The position numbers and the translations under genes were made by a program. Positions 1 to 9,654 of a stretch of 38,320 nt of DNA are shown here, piece by piece; the stretch's first letter is position 1; every line of letters begins with the position of its first letter. The stretch covers positions 1 to 38,320 of the forward strand of contig JBKBIP010000042.1 of NCBI GenBank assembly GCA_046297495.1. Reading direction: 5' to 3'. Below the pieces are notes generated by a model. The model worked only from the letters and a program-made list of their open reading frames with translations. It did no database searches and was not told the origin of the DNA. The stretch is from JBKBIP01 sp046297495. Lineage in GTDB: Bacteria; Planctomycetota; Planctomycetia; Gemmatales; Gemmataceae.

Positions 1-96
1 TTGTTCGGTGGGGGAGAACCAGGCTTTGAAGCCAATGACCGCTGCCACGGCCGCCACCCCCGCGACCGAGGCCAACATGAATGTTCTACGACGCAT
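1..96 (-). CDS. Exported protein with Tat-like signal peptide (N-terminus only)
   Basis: The first 32 codons of a minus-strand gene that runs off the left edge. The start is the ATG at 96, preceded 10 bases upstream by GGAGG (plus-strand 107-111). The peptide begins MRRRTFMLASVAG and continues as an Ala/Val-rich hydrophobic stretch to about residue 25. The RRRTFM segment fits the twin-arginine pattern R-R-x-F followed by a hydrophobic core, so export of a folded, perhaps cofactor-bearing, protein is likely. The mature domain lies outside the window, so no function can be given. It is divergent from the DUF1570 gene. The long plus-strand open frame over the same bases is a shadow. Confidence 0.6.
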   Translation of the reverse strand, partial: MRRRTFMLASVAGVAAVAAVIGFKAWFSPTEQ

Positions 97-242
97 GAGA
101 ATTATTCCTCCAGAAGTAATTCAGGAAGTGCGGGAATCGTTGTCGATCTAGCCAAGGAATCGCGGCCGCCGCCAGCGATTCACCTTACCAGACGAGGCGA
201 GGGGGTATTTGGATGTGGGCACAATTCCAATCCGCGAAGTGG

Positions 243-271
243 TTGGCAAGCGGAGAACGGAAAGTTATAGT
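243..271 (+). promoter_or_regulatory. Sigma70-like promoter of the DUF1570 gene
   Basis: TTGGCA at 243-248 and TATAGT at 266-271 are separated by exactly 17 bases. This predicts a transcript start near 278 and a leader of about 65 bases before the ATG at 344. The same -35 box with the same spacing recurs at 9560 and 32175 on the minus strand. Match by eye only. Confidence 0.5.
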
Positions 272-343
272 AAAGACGTTCGGCAGTTCATGTTTTCGGT
301 CCAAGCATCGAGCAACCGCTTACCGTGGGGAGGCTTGGCGCTC

Positions 344-1762
344 ATGATGAATTGGTGCTCGTCCAAGCGCTTCCGATGGGGCTATTGGTGGCTGCCCGTG
401 ATCAGCGGGCTGCTGCTGCCGGCGCTGCCCTTGTGCGGACAGAAACCGATTACCGAGACGAGTTGGAGGTTTGACGTGCTCCAGCTGCGGAATGGCCGGA
501 CTTTGCACGGCCTGATCGTCGAGGACCGCCCCAGCTTATTGCGCTTTCAGATCGTGCGGCAACGTCCCGGACAAAACACCTTTGTCTTTCCCGTGTTTAC
601 CTTCACCCGCGAAGAAGTCGAGCAGGTGCGGCGGCTCGACGCCGACGAGCGGGCCATGTTGGTGAAACGACTTGAAGCCCTGAATCCCAAGGACGACCGC
701 GAGGAGCAACGCAAGCAAAACCTGGAGTTGCTCGTTGTTCCCTGGAATGGCCGCGCGGGCGGGGGCTTGGATTATTGTTCCGAGCATTTCCGGTTGCATT
801 CCAACGCCCATGAGGACATTGTCCGCGATGCCGCCGTGCGCCTGGAGGACATCTACGCCGCTTACACCACCTTGATGCCCCCCCGTTATCAGAACCGGCA
901 GCCAACGCGGATCATCCTAGTGGAATCGGTCCAGGAATATCAGGCGTTGCTCAAGGAAATGAAACGCAACATCCTGAATCTAGCTTTTTTCGATCCTCAG
1001 AAGAACTTGGTGGTGTGTGCGTCGGAGCTGAAATCGTTGGGAGAAGATTTGGAGAAAGTGAAGCAAAGCCACCAAGAAGAGCGCGCCAATCTCGACCGCT
1101 TGGAACGAAGTTTTCCCAAAGGTAAAGTACCTGCGGACATTCGGCAATATATTGATGATCTGCGCCGGCGCATGGACGCCGCCGACATTCGCAACAAAAA
1201 AGCCTACGAAGATTACACGCGGCGACTGTTTCAGACGCTCTACCACGAGGCTTTTCACGCCTACTTGGCCAACTATGTATATGCGCCGGATGAGGCGACG
1301 GTGCCCATTTGGTTGAACGAGGGGCTGGCGCAAATTTTCGAGAGCGCCATCGTCGAGGCGGGAGACTTGCGCGTGGGGCACGCCGACGCCGAACGGCTGC
1401 GGCGCGTCAAGGATAGTCTGCGCGACACCGGCCAGTTGGTGCCGCTGGTGGATTTGTTGCGTTCCGAACCGAAACACTTTCAAGTCATCCACGGCGGCGA
1501 TCAATCCATCTCGAACCAATATTATTTAACCGCGTGGGCCTTGGCTTTTTACTTGGCGTTTGAGCGTCGTCTGGTCGGCACCGCCCAGATGGATGACTAC
1601 GTGCGCCAGCATCAGCGCCCGGAGTGCGACAAGCTGCATGCCTTTCAAACCTTGGTCGGCGAGTCGCTACCGCGCTTCGAGGAAAAGTTTCACGATTACC
1701 TGCGTCATCTGCGCTCCGATGGCACCGTCGTCCGTCGGCCTGACAATGGCGTCAAACCGTGA
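344..1762 (+). CDS. Secreted DUF1570-type zinc metallopeptidase
   Basis: A 472-aa protein. The start at 344 is chosen because GGGGAGG lies 10 bases upstream and a signal peptide follows directly (basic SSKRFRWGY, then a hydrophobic run to about residue 30). The frame is open upstream to 209, but that part looks non-coding. Residues 301-305 are HEAFH, an HExxH zinc site. Glu326 in WLNEGLAQIFE, 21 residues on, is the expected third ligand of a gluzincin peptidase. Residues about 110-290 are charged and partly helical. This arrangement matches the DUF1570 proteins common in planctomycetes; their substrate is not known. Expected to act outside the cytoplasmic membrane. It converges with the DedA gene, the two stops being 4 bases apart. 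Confidence 0.8.
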   Translation: MMNWCSSKRFRWGYWWLPVISGLLLPALPLCGQKPITETSWRFDVLQLRNGRTLHGLIVEDRPSLLRFQIVRQRPGQNTFVFPVFTFTREEVEQVRRLDADERAMLVKRLEALNPKDDREEQRKQNLELLVVPWNGRAGGGLDYCSEHFRLHSNAHEDIVRDAAVRLEDIYAAYTTLMPPRYQNRQPTRIILVESVQEYQALLKEMKRNILNLAFFDPQKNLVVCASELKSLGEDLEKVKQSHQEERANLDRLERSFPKGKVPADIRQYIDDLRRRMDAADIRNKKAYEDYTRRLFQTLYHEAFHAYLANYVYAPDEATVPIWLNEGLAQIFESAIVEAGDLRVGHADAERLRRVKDSLRDTGQLVPLVDLLRSEPKHFQVIHGGDQSISNQYYLTAWALAFYLAFERRLVGTAQMDDYVRQHQRPECDKLHAFQTLVGESLPRFEEKFHDYLRHLRSDGTVVRRPDNGVKP

Positions 1763-1766
1763 AATC

Positions 1767-2609
1767 TCATGTTTCCGCCGGCTCATCGGGCGGGGAACGG
1801 CCATCGGCGGACAGTATCTTGGTCTCCGCCTTGCCGCGAATTATGGTGCCGCGCGCGGTGGGTTGGCCGTCTGGTTCGACTGGATGGGATAGATGTTCGA
1901 TCTTGGAGGCCACTTCCGGGCCAATGATCGGCAATTCATCCGGGTCTCCCGTCGAAACGGGCCGGCGCAGGAAGTGATATAACATGAAGCCCGCCGCCGC
2001 CGCGATGAGGGCCAGTATGATCAAGAAGCGAATCCGCTCGACCCGTTCCTCGGCCCGCTCCACCAGCTCGGTGAATGTATCGCCGAACCAATAGGCCAGG
2101 AAGAAGAGCAAACTGACGCCGGGAATGGCGTAGATACCGTCCGCCAACAGGAACTTGGCGAATGATAGCCGCATGACGCCAGCAGTGATGAAAATGGGAC
2201 TGCGAATCGTGGGCATGACGCGAGCGAAGAGCAACACCCAGATACCGTAATGGCGGAAATTGTCCTCGATGCGCGCGCGTTTCTCATCAGGGAGAATGCG
2301 TTTCATCCAGCGGTGTTCCAGCAGCTTCGGCCCAAACCAACGTCCCATACCGTAGAGTAAACCATCGCTGATGACCACCCCCAGAATACAGATCGGCAGC
2401 AGGATAAACCACAATGGATGCTGGCTGTGGGGATCGGACGAGGCGTGCCCCGACATGGCCCCCGCCGTGACCACAGGAATCTCTTCCGGGATCGGCGCTC
2501 CCAGCCCGGCAGCCACCAGAGCGGCGAAAATCCCCACGTAGATCCAAATATCTTTGGTGTCCGGCACGCGCACGCTCCCACAAAATACTGCCCATTGGTA
2601 TTCATCCAC
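1767..2609 (-). CDS. DedA/VTT-family membrane protein
   Basis: A 280-aa integral membrane protein of the SNARE-associated (DedA, VTT) family; some members flip or scramble lipids and depend on proton motive force. Family hallmarks are visible: GAPIPEEIPVVTAG near residue 40, and ARVMPTIRSPIFITAG followed by a helix and GIYAIPG in the second half, with hydrophobic segments between. The C-terminal 70 residues after the last membrane helix (HFLRRPVSTGDPDELP and on) are hydrophilic, longer than usual and probably cytoplasmic. The ATG at 2609 has no good ribosome site; a GTG about 14 codons later (VPDTKDIW) is an alternative start. It is divergent from the sugar isomerase-like gene with under 60 bases between starts. 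Confidence 0.85.
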   Translation of the reverse strand: MDEYQWAVFCGSVRVPDTKDIWIYVGIFAALVAAGLGAPIPEEIPVVTAGAMSGHASSDPHSQHPLWFILLPICILGVVISDGLLYGMGRWFGPKLLEHRWMKRILPDEKRARIEDNFRHYGIWVLLFARVMPTIRSPIFITAGVMRLSFAKFLLADGIYAIPGVSLLFFLAYWFGDTFTELVERAEERVERIRFLIILALIAAAAGFMLYHFLRRPVSTGDPDELPIIGPEVASKIEHLSHPVEPDGQPTARGTIIRGKAETKILSADGRSPPDEPAET

Positions 2610-2667
2610 TGTACACTGAGAGGCATGTTCTGGCTATGGGGATTGATGCGTACTTGAGGAAAATACC

Positions 2668-3489
<822 letters not shown>

Positions 3490-3546
3490 GAGTCTGTTGG
3501 GATATTTTTCCGGCGTGCGGCGCTAACTTCTGACCCGCTCACGCGG

Positions 3547-4554
3547 TCATCCCCCCTTCGATGCTCCTGTCAGCGGAACATATATCACCGGCACGGTGAT
3601 GGTTTCCTCGGCGGGTGCGCTGATATGGATATGCACGAATCCCGTCCAACGAGCGCCGGTGGCTGGCGGTGAAGCGCACGTCACCCGCACGGTGGCTTGG
3701 TTGCCGGGACCGGCGGCCCAGCGCGTGACGAGGCGCGGGTCGCTGGCTTCGATGCGCTCAATCCGAATCGGTTGATTCTCGCTATCCCGAACGCGCAGCA
3801 GCTGGGCCGGCGCCGCTTGACCAGCGGGAACCCGGAGCGTCACTTCCGCCGGCAGCACCGACAACCTTGTCGATTCGCGTTTGACAATGGTGAGCGGTAT
3901 CTGCAATTCTCGATACACCGGGTCATTGGTCGTGAGGGTGATCAGTCCCTCGTGCTGGCCGGTTGGACAATTCGCCGCGATGGTCATTTCGATCCGGTGT
4001 TGGCCGCGCTGCTCCGCGACCGGGGCTTGCGTTACTTCTTGGAGGCGGACATAGGGGGCGGAAGATTGCGCTCCCACGATGGTCAATGTGGGGCGTGGCC
4101 GGCAGTCGGTAACGCGGATGAGGTGGGAAAGCCGGTTTTTCACATGCGCCGTCATCACCGGCGGCTCGACCCGAATTTCGGCGATGAGCTGGGCGTTGAG
4201 GCGCAATTGCTGTTCCCGCTCCTCCGTGCCAACCCGATAACGCACTTGCACCCGCCAGCTGTGCGCGCCGCTTCGTTCACTCAACGTATGGATTTCCACC
4301 AGGAGCCGACCCCGCTCCCCGGCGGCATACGTTTTCCGCTCCCATTTTGGTTTCAGGCAACCGCAGCTGGCTGTCACTTCCCAAATGACCGCCGCTTCAG
4401 GCCCTTGATTGACGAAGTCGAACACCTGCCGCAAGAGGGGGCCAGCATGTACGTCACCGGCATCGATCACGGGACGCGGAAAGTGCAAGTCGGCCCGCGC
4501 CACGCCCGCCGTCACGACCAGGAGAAGAACAGAGATGGGGATTCTGGGAAACAT
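3547..4554 (-). CDS. Secreted DUF1573 protein
   Basis: A 335-aa protein. The ATG at 4554 is preferred over the open frame up to 4782 because AGGA lies 6-7 bases upstream and a clear signal peptide follows (MFPRIPISVLLLVVTAGVARA). After the cleavage site comes the DUF1573 motif: DAGDVHAG, a beta-sandwich stretch, then TASCGCLKPKW with the conserved Cys-Gly-Cys. The rest is predicted beta strand in two or three Ig-like segments (LITLTTNDPVYRELQIPLTIV and later VHIHISAPAEETITVPVIY). DUF1573 proteins are common extracytoplasmic proteins of planctomycetes and Bacteroidetes with no defined activity. Divergent from the anti-sigma-like gene. Confidence 0.8.
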   Translation of the reverse strand: MFPRIPISVLLLVVTAGVARADLHFPRPVIDAGDVHAGPLLRQVFDFVNQGPEAAVIWEVTASCGCLKPKWERKTYAAGERGRLLVEIHTLSERSGAHSWRVQVRYRVGTEEREQQLRLNAQLIAEIRVEPPVMTAHVKNRLSHLIRVTDCRPRPTLTIVGAQSSAPYVRLQEVTQAPVAEQRGQHRIEMTIAANCPTGQHEGLITLTTNDPVYRELQIPLTIVKRESTRLSVLPAEVTLRVPAGQAAPAQLLRVRDSENQPIRIERIEASDPRLVTRWAAGPGNQATVRVTCASPPATGARWTGFVHIHISAPAEETITVPVIYVPLTGASKGG

Positions 4555-4831
4555 GGCTGGTCCTGTTTCGTCACCGACATGAAAAGACCCGCGAACTTTC
4601 GTTTGGCGCTGCTTTCCCGACCTCGACCAAGGACCGAGGCTAACTCGCCAAACCCTGCATATCGTCAGGGCCGCGACGGTACAAGAGGAATCGACGTTTC
4701 GGCAAAACAGCCGGAAAGTTGAAAACGGTGTACGAAAGCGCCTCATCTTGTCCACTATTACTATCGGTGGTGGCTTTTGCATTTACGAATGACCCGTTTC
4801 CCCATATTTTCGCTTCTGGTGGAGAAGATTG

Positions 4832-6865
4832 ATGCGCGTGAACCTACGCACGTTGTTGGCTTATCTGGATGATTCCCTGGAACCAGCCGAAACACGGCGC
4901 ATTGGGCAGCTCGTGGCCGAGAACGCCGAGGCGCAACGGCTGATCCAACGCATTCGTGACGTCGGCGCGCGGCGCCGGGTCGGCACACCTCCCGCGACAG
5001 GTCCCGGCGCCAAGCTCGACGTGAACACCATCGCGGAATATCTCGATGGCGTCTTGTCCGATGACCGCCAAGCCGAAGTCGAGGCCATCGCCTTGTCTGA
5101 TGAGACGTATCTGGCCGAGCTAATCAGTTGTCATCAAATCCTCACGCTCTCCCATGGGGAAACGATTCGCGTGCCGCCACCGGCTCGGCAGCGCATGTAC
5201 GCGCTAGGGGCCGGGCGCATGGTGCGGCGTCGCTTCGGCAAAGCGCCGGTCGCGTCCGAGGAGAGCATGCAGATTGCCTTGAGCGATGATTTGGAAGAAA
5301 AAATGCGTATGGGTGTCCCGCTCTTTAGCTGGCACAGCCCCTGGGCGCGGCGCTGGGGGGTGCCAGTGGGCGTGTTGGCGTTGCTCGTCGTGCTGGGCAT
5401 CGTCATCTGGCAAGCCTGGCCGAGCAGCTCGCCACGCACCGATCAACCTCCCGCCGTGGCCTTGGGGCTATCTCCCACCGCGAAGCCAGATCAGCCCATC
5501 ACGTCAACCGCCCCTTCTACCGATCCACGCCCCCAACCGCCGGACGGTCCCACGCCACCGCCCCAGGGTGGAACGAACCCCCCGGACCAGCCCAAAATTC
5601 CCATCGACACCGTGCCCGATCCCAAACCTTCGCCGGAGCACAAGTTGCTCGGACAGCATGTGGCACGGCAGGACGGCGAACCGTCGAACTTGGTGCAGCG
5701 CTTGGCGGGGACGGACGTTTGGCAACGAGTGCCGCCGCACGCGCCGCTGGCGTCCGGCCACTTGCTCGTGAGCCTGCCGGGGTATCGCAGTGATTTACGG
5801 CTGGACGCGGGAGCACAATTGCGGTTGTGGGGCAACCTGCCGGCCTTCTCGATCTTGCCGCCGGTGCTGGAAAGCGCCGTGGTGCTGCATCCGCCCACCG
5901 AAGGGGCCGCCGTGGATTTCACCTTGGACCGGGGCCGAGTGATCGTGGCCAACACTAAATCCGAGGAAGTCCCCATCCGCGTGCGGTTTGACGGTGACGA
6001 ATGGATCGTGAATCTGTGGGAAGGGGCAGAAGCCAGCCTGGAGCTAATCAGTCGCTATTCCGCCGACGTGCCGTTCCGCAAGGGGGGCAACAGCGAAGGT
6101 CCCGACGTGGCCCTGTTTCTGCTCATGCTCAAAGGGCAAGGAACGGTGAAGGTCGGCTATCAGACGTTTTTCCTGCCGACGCAGTCGGTCTTCATTTGGG
6201 ACAATCGCGGGGCCACCCCATCCGGCGCCCGGCCCATCCCGCAGCTACCCGATTGGGCCAGGGGAGTGATGCCGGACACCCCGGACGTGACGCAAGCTAG
6301 ACAAGGATTAGCCGCCCTCAACGCCCGCCTGGCGATGGGGAATACCGATCTGCTGGCGGTCTTGACGGCCAGTATGCGCGAGCCGAACGATGCCGGCCTG
6401 CGCGCCGTGGCCGTCTATTCCTTGGGGGCGGTGGATGCCATCTCGGCCTTGGTGGACGCCTTGGAAGACAGCCAGCCCGACGTGCGCGGCACGGCCGTCC
6501 TGGCTCTGCGCCAGTGGATCGGCCGGGATGCCCGCCACGATTTGAAATTGTTCCGCTTCTTGCAAGATCAAAAAGGATACAGTGAGAACTACGCCGAAAT
6601 CGTCATGCGCCTGCTGCACAGCTTCTCGGAGCAGGAAAAAGCCAAGCCCGAATTGTATGAGCAGCTGATTTTCTGCCTACGTCATGACAAATTGGCTATC
6701 CGCGAGCTGGCGTACTGGCATCTGGTGCGCATGGTCCCAGCGGGCCAGAAAATCCCCTACGATGCCACGGGAGACGAAGGGAAGCTCCAACAAGCCTACA
6801 AGCAGTGGAAGCAGCTCATTCCCGATGGCAAATTACCACCACTGCCGATGTTCGGGGAGAAGTAG
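4832..6865 (+). CDS. Membrane protein: duplicated anti-sigma-like domain, FecR-like domain, HEAT repeats
   Basis: A 677-aa protein starting at ATG 4832 with GGAG seven bases upstream; the TTG just before it is not needed. Residues about 1-45 (NLRTLLAYLDDSLEPAE) and 65-110 (LDVNTIAEYLDGVLSDDRQ) are two copies of the helical segment seen at the N-terminus of anti-sigma factors, but without the HxxxCxxC zinc ligands. One transmembrane helix lies at about 175-195, then a proline-rich linker (to about 265), a FecR-like beta domain (about 290-470, including RGRVIVANTKSEEVPIRVRF and a following WEGAEASLEL), and a C-terminal HEAT-like part (VYSLGAVDAISALVDALEDSQPDVRGTAVLALRQWIG). This suggests a cytoplasmic N-terminus and a periplasmic sensing part. 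No sigma factor gene is adjacent, so a role in sigma control is inference only. Confidence 0.7.
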   Translation: MRVNLRTLLAYLDDSLEPAETRRIGQLVAENAEAQRLIQRIRDVGARRRVGTPPATGPGAKLDVNTIAEYLDGVLSDDRQAEVEAIALSDETYLAELISCHQILTLSHGETIRVPPPARQRMYALGAGRMVRRRFGKAPVASEESMQIALSDDLEEKMRMGVPLFSWHSPWARRWGVPVGVLALLVVLGIVIWQAWPSSSPRTDQPPAVALGLSPTAKPDQPITSTAPSTDPRPQPPDGPTPPPQGGTNPPDQPKIPIDTVPDPKPSPEHKLLGQHVARQDGEPSNLVQRLAGTDVWQRVPPHAPLASGHLLVSLPGYRSDLRLDAGAQLRLWGNLPAFSILPPVLESAVVLHPPTEGAAVDFTLDRGRVIVANTKSEEVPIRVRFDGDEWIVNLWEGAEASLELISRYSADVPFRKGGNSEGPDVALFLLMLKGQGTVKVGYQTFFLPTQSVFIWDNRGATPSGARPIPQLPDWARGVMPDTPDVTQARQGLAALNARLAMGNTDLLAVLTASMREPNDAGLRAVAVYSLGAVDAISALVDALEDSQPDVRGTAVLALRQWIGRDARHDLKLFRFLQDQKGYSENYAEIVMRLLHSFSEQEKAKPELYEQLIFCLRHDKLAIRELAYWHLVRMVPAGQKIPYDATGDEGKLQQAYKQWKQLIPDGKLPPLPMFGEK

Positions 6866-6938
6866 AGCGTGACGATGAACGATGAACCCGGCGAGCACGC
6901 CGCGCCAGCAAGTGCCTCCCACACGAGATTCCAGCAAA

Positions 6939-6967
6939 CCCCTTTCCCCCTGATGGGGGGAGAGGGG
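6939..6967. terminator. GC-rich hairpin between convergent genes
   Basis: CCCCTTTCCCCC at 6939-6950 pairs with GGGGGAGAGGGG at 6956-6967 (11 of 12 Watson-Crick plus one G-U), loop of 5. It sits 73 bases after the stop of the HEAT protein and 17 bases beyond the stop of the convergent DUF1549 gene, so it could end either transcript. No T run on the plus side. Confidence 0.5.
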
Positions 6968-6984
6968 CATTGCAAACAGTCTTG

Positions 6985-9474
6985 TTAGCGCACGTAGCGG
7001 AATTCCGCCGAGCCAAGCAACGCTTGACAGAAGCTAGTCCAGGCCGCGTGTCGAGCGGCGTCGGGAGCCGTCCCTTCCGCGCGAGCGGCGGCCGCGTAAT
7101 CGGCCAGGTAACGGCGGGCGCGGTCGGTCTCCGCTGCCGTGGCCGGTCGGCTCAGTACGAGGTGATACGCTTGGTCGATGCGTGCCGGCTCGTCTTGGTC
7201 CTTGTCATCAGTGAGTCGCTTGGCCAGGGTCCGCGCCTGTTCGCTCACGAAGGGATCATTCAGCAGGAACAAAGCCTGGGGAGCGACGGTCGTGGTATCG
7301 CGATGGCCTGTCACCATCCCTTGTTCGGCGAAGTCAAACACCGCCAAGGGGATGGGGGTCAGGTTGCGAATCAGAGGCAGATAGATGCTGCGGTGCTTGC
7401 TGGCCACGGCCTGTTTCAAAATCTGTTCCGCCTCGGTGCTGGTGTTTTGCATCTCCCGGACGAGCAAATCCTTGGCGGGGGAGGCTTCGGGCCGGGTTCG
7501 GTCCAGATTCCCGGCGGCGGCCAACATGGTGTCGCGGATTTCCTCGGCGTCGAGACGGCGCGGGCTATGCCGCCAGACGAAGCGATTGGCCGGGTCCACG
7601 GTCAGATGTTCGGCAGCGGCCGCGCCGCTGAGTTGATACGCGTGCGTCAACACCAAGACGCGGATGAGCTTCTTGACTGACCAGCCATCGCGCATGAAGC
7701 GCGTGGCCAGATGATCCAGCAATTCGGGATGCGACGGGGTATCGCCGGTCACGCCGAAGTTATCGACGCTCCGCACCAACCCTTGGCCGAAAAGATGCCG
7801 CCAGACGCGATTGACCATCACCCGCGACGGCAACGGGTTGCGCGGATCGGTCAACCATTGGGCCAACTCGAGTCGGCCACTCTGGTTCGGGTTGACTTGG
7901 GGCTGACCGGGGAACTCGAGAATGCCGAGAAACCCACGCGGCACGACCGGCCCCAGCTTCTCGGCCTCGCCGCGAATGCGCACTTCAGTATCGCCAATGG
8001 TCCGCCCCTCGCGCACTCCCAAGGCCACCGGGCCGCGCGCCGCCGGGTCGGTCAAGGTCAGCAGGTTTTGCTCCAGCTGGGCGATTTGTTCGCGCATGCT
8101 GGTGATGCGTTGTTGTCCCTCGTCGTCGTTGGCGGCTTCCGGGTCATTGCGCAGCTTGGTCAGCTCCGAGCGTGTTTTAGACAATACCGACTGAATTTGC
8201 TGGATCCGGCGCGGGGCGTCGGGGGGCGGCTCGCTGGCGGCGTCCAGCGGCACCAACATGTCTGTATCGTAGTAGGCCATGCCGCTGCCCCCCATCTTGT
8301 TCCGCACGCCGGCGCACAAGTCGGTACTGTGAAAGATGCCGGCCAAGGCGTAATAGTCCGTGGTCGGAATCGGATCGAACTTATGATCGTGGCAACGGGC
8401 GCAGCTCACTGTCAAAGCGAGGATGGATTGAGTCACCGTATCGATCTGCTCATCGATGTTATCCATGATGAAGCGGACCTTGAAGCGTTGGTTGACATCC
8501 TTGACCCCCAACGCCAAAAAACCCGTGGCGATCAATTGTTCCTGCCGTTGGCGCGGGGAGTCGGCGGGGAGTAGATCACCGGCGATTTGCTCGCGCAGGA
8601 ACTGGTCGTAGGGCTTGTCTTGGTTGAAGGCGTCGATGACATAGTCACGGTAGCGCCAGGCGTGGGGATACGGGACGTTCCGCGCGGAGCCGGTCGATTC
8701 CCCGTAGCGTGCCACATCCAGCCAGTGCCGGCCCCAGCGTTCACCGAAAGCGGGTGACGCGAGCAACCGATCCACCACGCGCGCGAAGGCGTCGGCGGCG
8801 TCATCGGCGAGGAACGCCTCGATCTCCGTCGGCGTCGGCGGCAACCCGGTGAGATCGAACGTCACCCGGCGCAGCAGCGTCCGCTTGTCGGCATCCCCCA
8901 CCGGCTTCAGCTCATGTTCTTCCAGGCGAGCCAGGAGGAAGCGGTCAATGTCATCGCGGGGCCAGGTTGTGTCACGAACGGGGGGCGGCGCGGCTTCGCG
9001 CAGCGGTTGCCACGCCCAATGTTCCTTTTTGAGCTTGTCGTACAGGGGATTGGGTTTGCCCAAGCTGGCCGGAACCGCCACAGCCGGCCAAGCAACTCCA
9101 TCCTCGATCCATTTCGTCAGAATGGCAATTTGTTCCTCGGAAAGCTGCGTTTTGGGCGGCATTTGCAGCTTGGGATTCGTGTGGCGGACGGCTTGGAGCA
9201 ACAGGCTCTTGGCGGGCTGTCCCGGAACGACCGCCGGCCCACTATCTCCCCCCAGCAACAGGCCGTTGCGGTCATCGACGCGCAGCCCGCCGCGGGCGTT
9301 GGTGTTGGCCGAATGGCAGTTGTAGCAGTTATCCACCAGCAACGGCCGAACCTTCTTCTCGAAGAACGCCAGCGCCGCGGCATCGTCGGACGCTGGCGCC
9401 AGACCCGACGCGGCACACATGACCGCCAGCACCAACAAAGATCGACAACTTCTGTGTCGTAGGACGCAAACCAT
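6985..9474 (-). CDS. Planctomycete cytochrome (PSC1) + DUF1549 + DUF1553 protein
   Basis: An 829-aa exported protein. After a signal peptide (CRSLLVLAVMCAASGLAPAS) the PSC1 domain holds a heme-type motif C50-YN-C53-H54, GGDSGPAVVPGQPAKSLLL and LQMPPKTQLSEEQ. DUF1549 follows (about 160-370: DDIDRFLLARLEEHELKP, then FDLTGLPPTPTEIEAFL) with a further SCARCHDHKFDPI motif near residue 355. A coiled-coil-like stretch lies near 430-470. DUF1553 runs from about 510 to the end (RLELAQWLTDPRNPLPSRVMVNRVWRHLFGQG, in part), closing with the usual SAEFRYV tail. The family is greatly expanded in planctomycetes and proposed to act in extracytoplasmic carbohydrate breakdown. The DUF1501 partner gene that often follows is absent. 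An AGGGGG site precedes the ATG by 7 bases. Confidence 0.92.
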   Translation of the reverse strand: MVCVLRHRSCRSLLVLAVMCAASGLAPASDDAAALAFFEKKVRPLLVDNCYNCHSANTNARGGLRVDDRNGLLLGGDSGPAVVPGQPAKSLLLQAVRHTNPKLQMPPKTQLSEEQIAILTKWIEDGVAWPAVAVPASLGKPNPLYDKLKKEHWAWQPLREAAPPPVRDTTWPRDDIDRFLLARLEEHELKPVGDADKRTLLRRVTFDLTGLPPTPTEIEAFLADDAADAFARVVDRLLASPAFGERWGRHWLDVARYGESTGSARNVPYPHAWRYRDYVIDAFNQDKPYDQFLREQIAGDLLPADSPRQRQEQLIATGFLALGVKDVNQRFKVRFIMDNIDEQIDTVTQSILALTVSCARCHDHKFDPIPTTDYYALAGIFHSTDLCAGVRNKMGGSGMAYYDTDMLVPLDAASEPPPDAPRRIQQIQSVLSKTRSELTKLRNDPEAANDDEGQQRITSMREQIAQLEQNLLTLTDPAARGPVALGVREGRTIGDTEVRIRGEAEKLGPVVPRGFLGILEFPGQPQVNPNQSGRLELAQWLTDPRNPLPSRVMVNRVWRHLFGQGLVRSVDNFGVTGDTPSHPELLDHLATRFMRDGWSVKKLIRVLVLTHAYQLSGAAAAEHLTVDPANRFVWRHSPRRLDAEEIRDTMLAAAGNLDRTRPEASPAKDLLVREMQNTSTEAEQILKQAVASKHRSIYLPLIRNLTPIPLAVFDFAEQGMVTGHRDTTTVAPQALFLLNDPFVSEQARTLAKRLTDDKDQDEPARIDQAYHLVLSRPATAAETDRARRYLADYAAAARAEGTAPDAARHAAWTSFCQALLGSAEFRYVR

Positions 9475-9531
9475 GGTTCAACCCCCTGGTTTTTCGGCAG
9501 CGAAAGAAATCCCAGCGACAATTTGTTTGCT

Positions 9532-9560
9532 ATGGTAACGCCTAGCGCGGCGCTTGCCAA
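9532..9560 (-). promoter_or_regulatory. Sigma70-like promoter of the DUF1549/DUF1553 gene
   Basis: Read on the minus strand: TTGGCA (9560-9555), 17 bases, TACCAT (9537-9532). Predicted start of transcription near 9525, giving a leader of about 50 bases before the ATG at 9474. Confidence 0.5.
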
Positions 9561-9614
9561 GAAAAACAGTCGGGGATGCCAGGTTTTTTTTGCCAGGGTT
9601 CCACTTGAAAATAC

Positions 9615-9633
9615 GGCGGGGATTAACCCCGCC
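9615..9633 (-). terminator. Rho-independent-type terminator after the DinB gene
   Basis: A perfect 7-bp stem GGCGGGG/CCCCGCC with a 5-base loop lies 21 bases past the DinB stop codon at 9655. On the minus strand it is followed by GTATTTTC, a short T-rich tract, as expected for an intrinsic terminator. Confidence 0.6.
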
Positions 9634-9654
9634 ACGATATTTCAGCAGCCTCTC

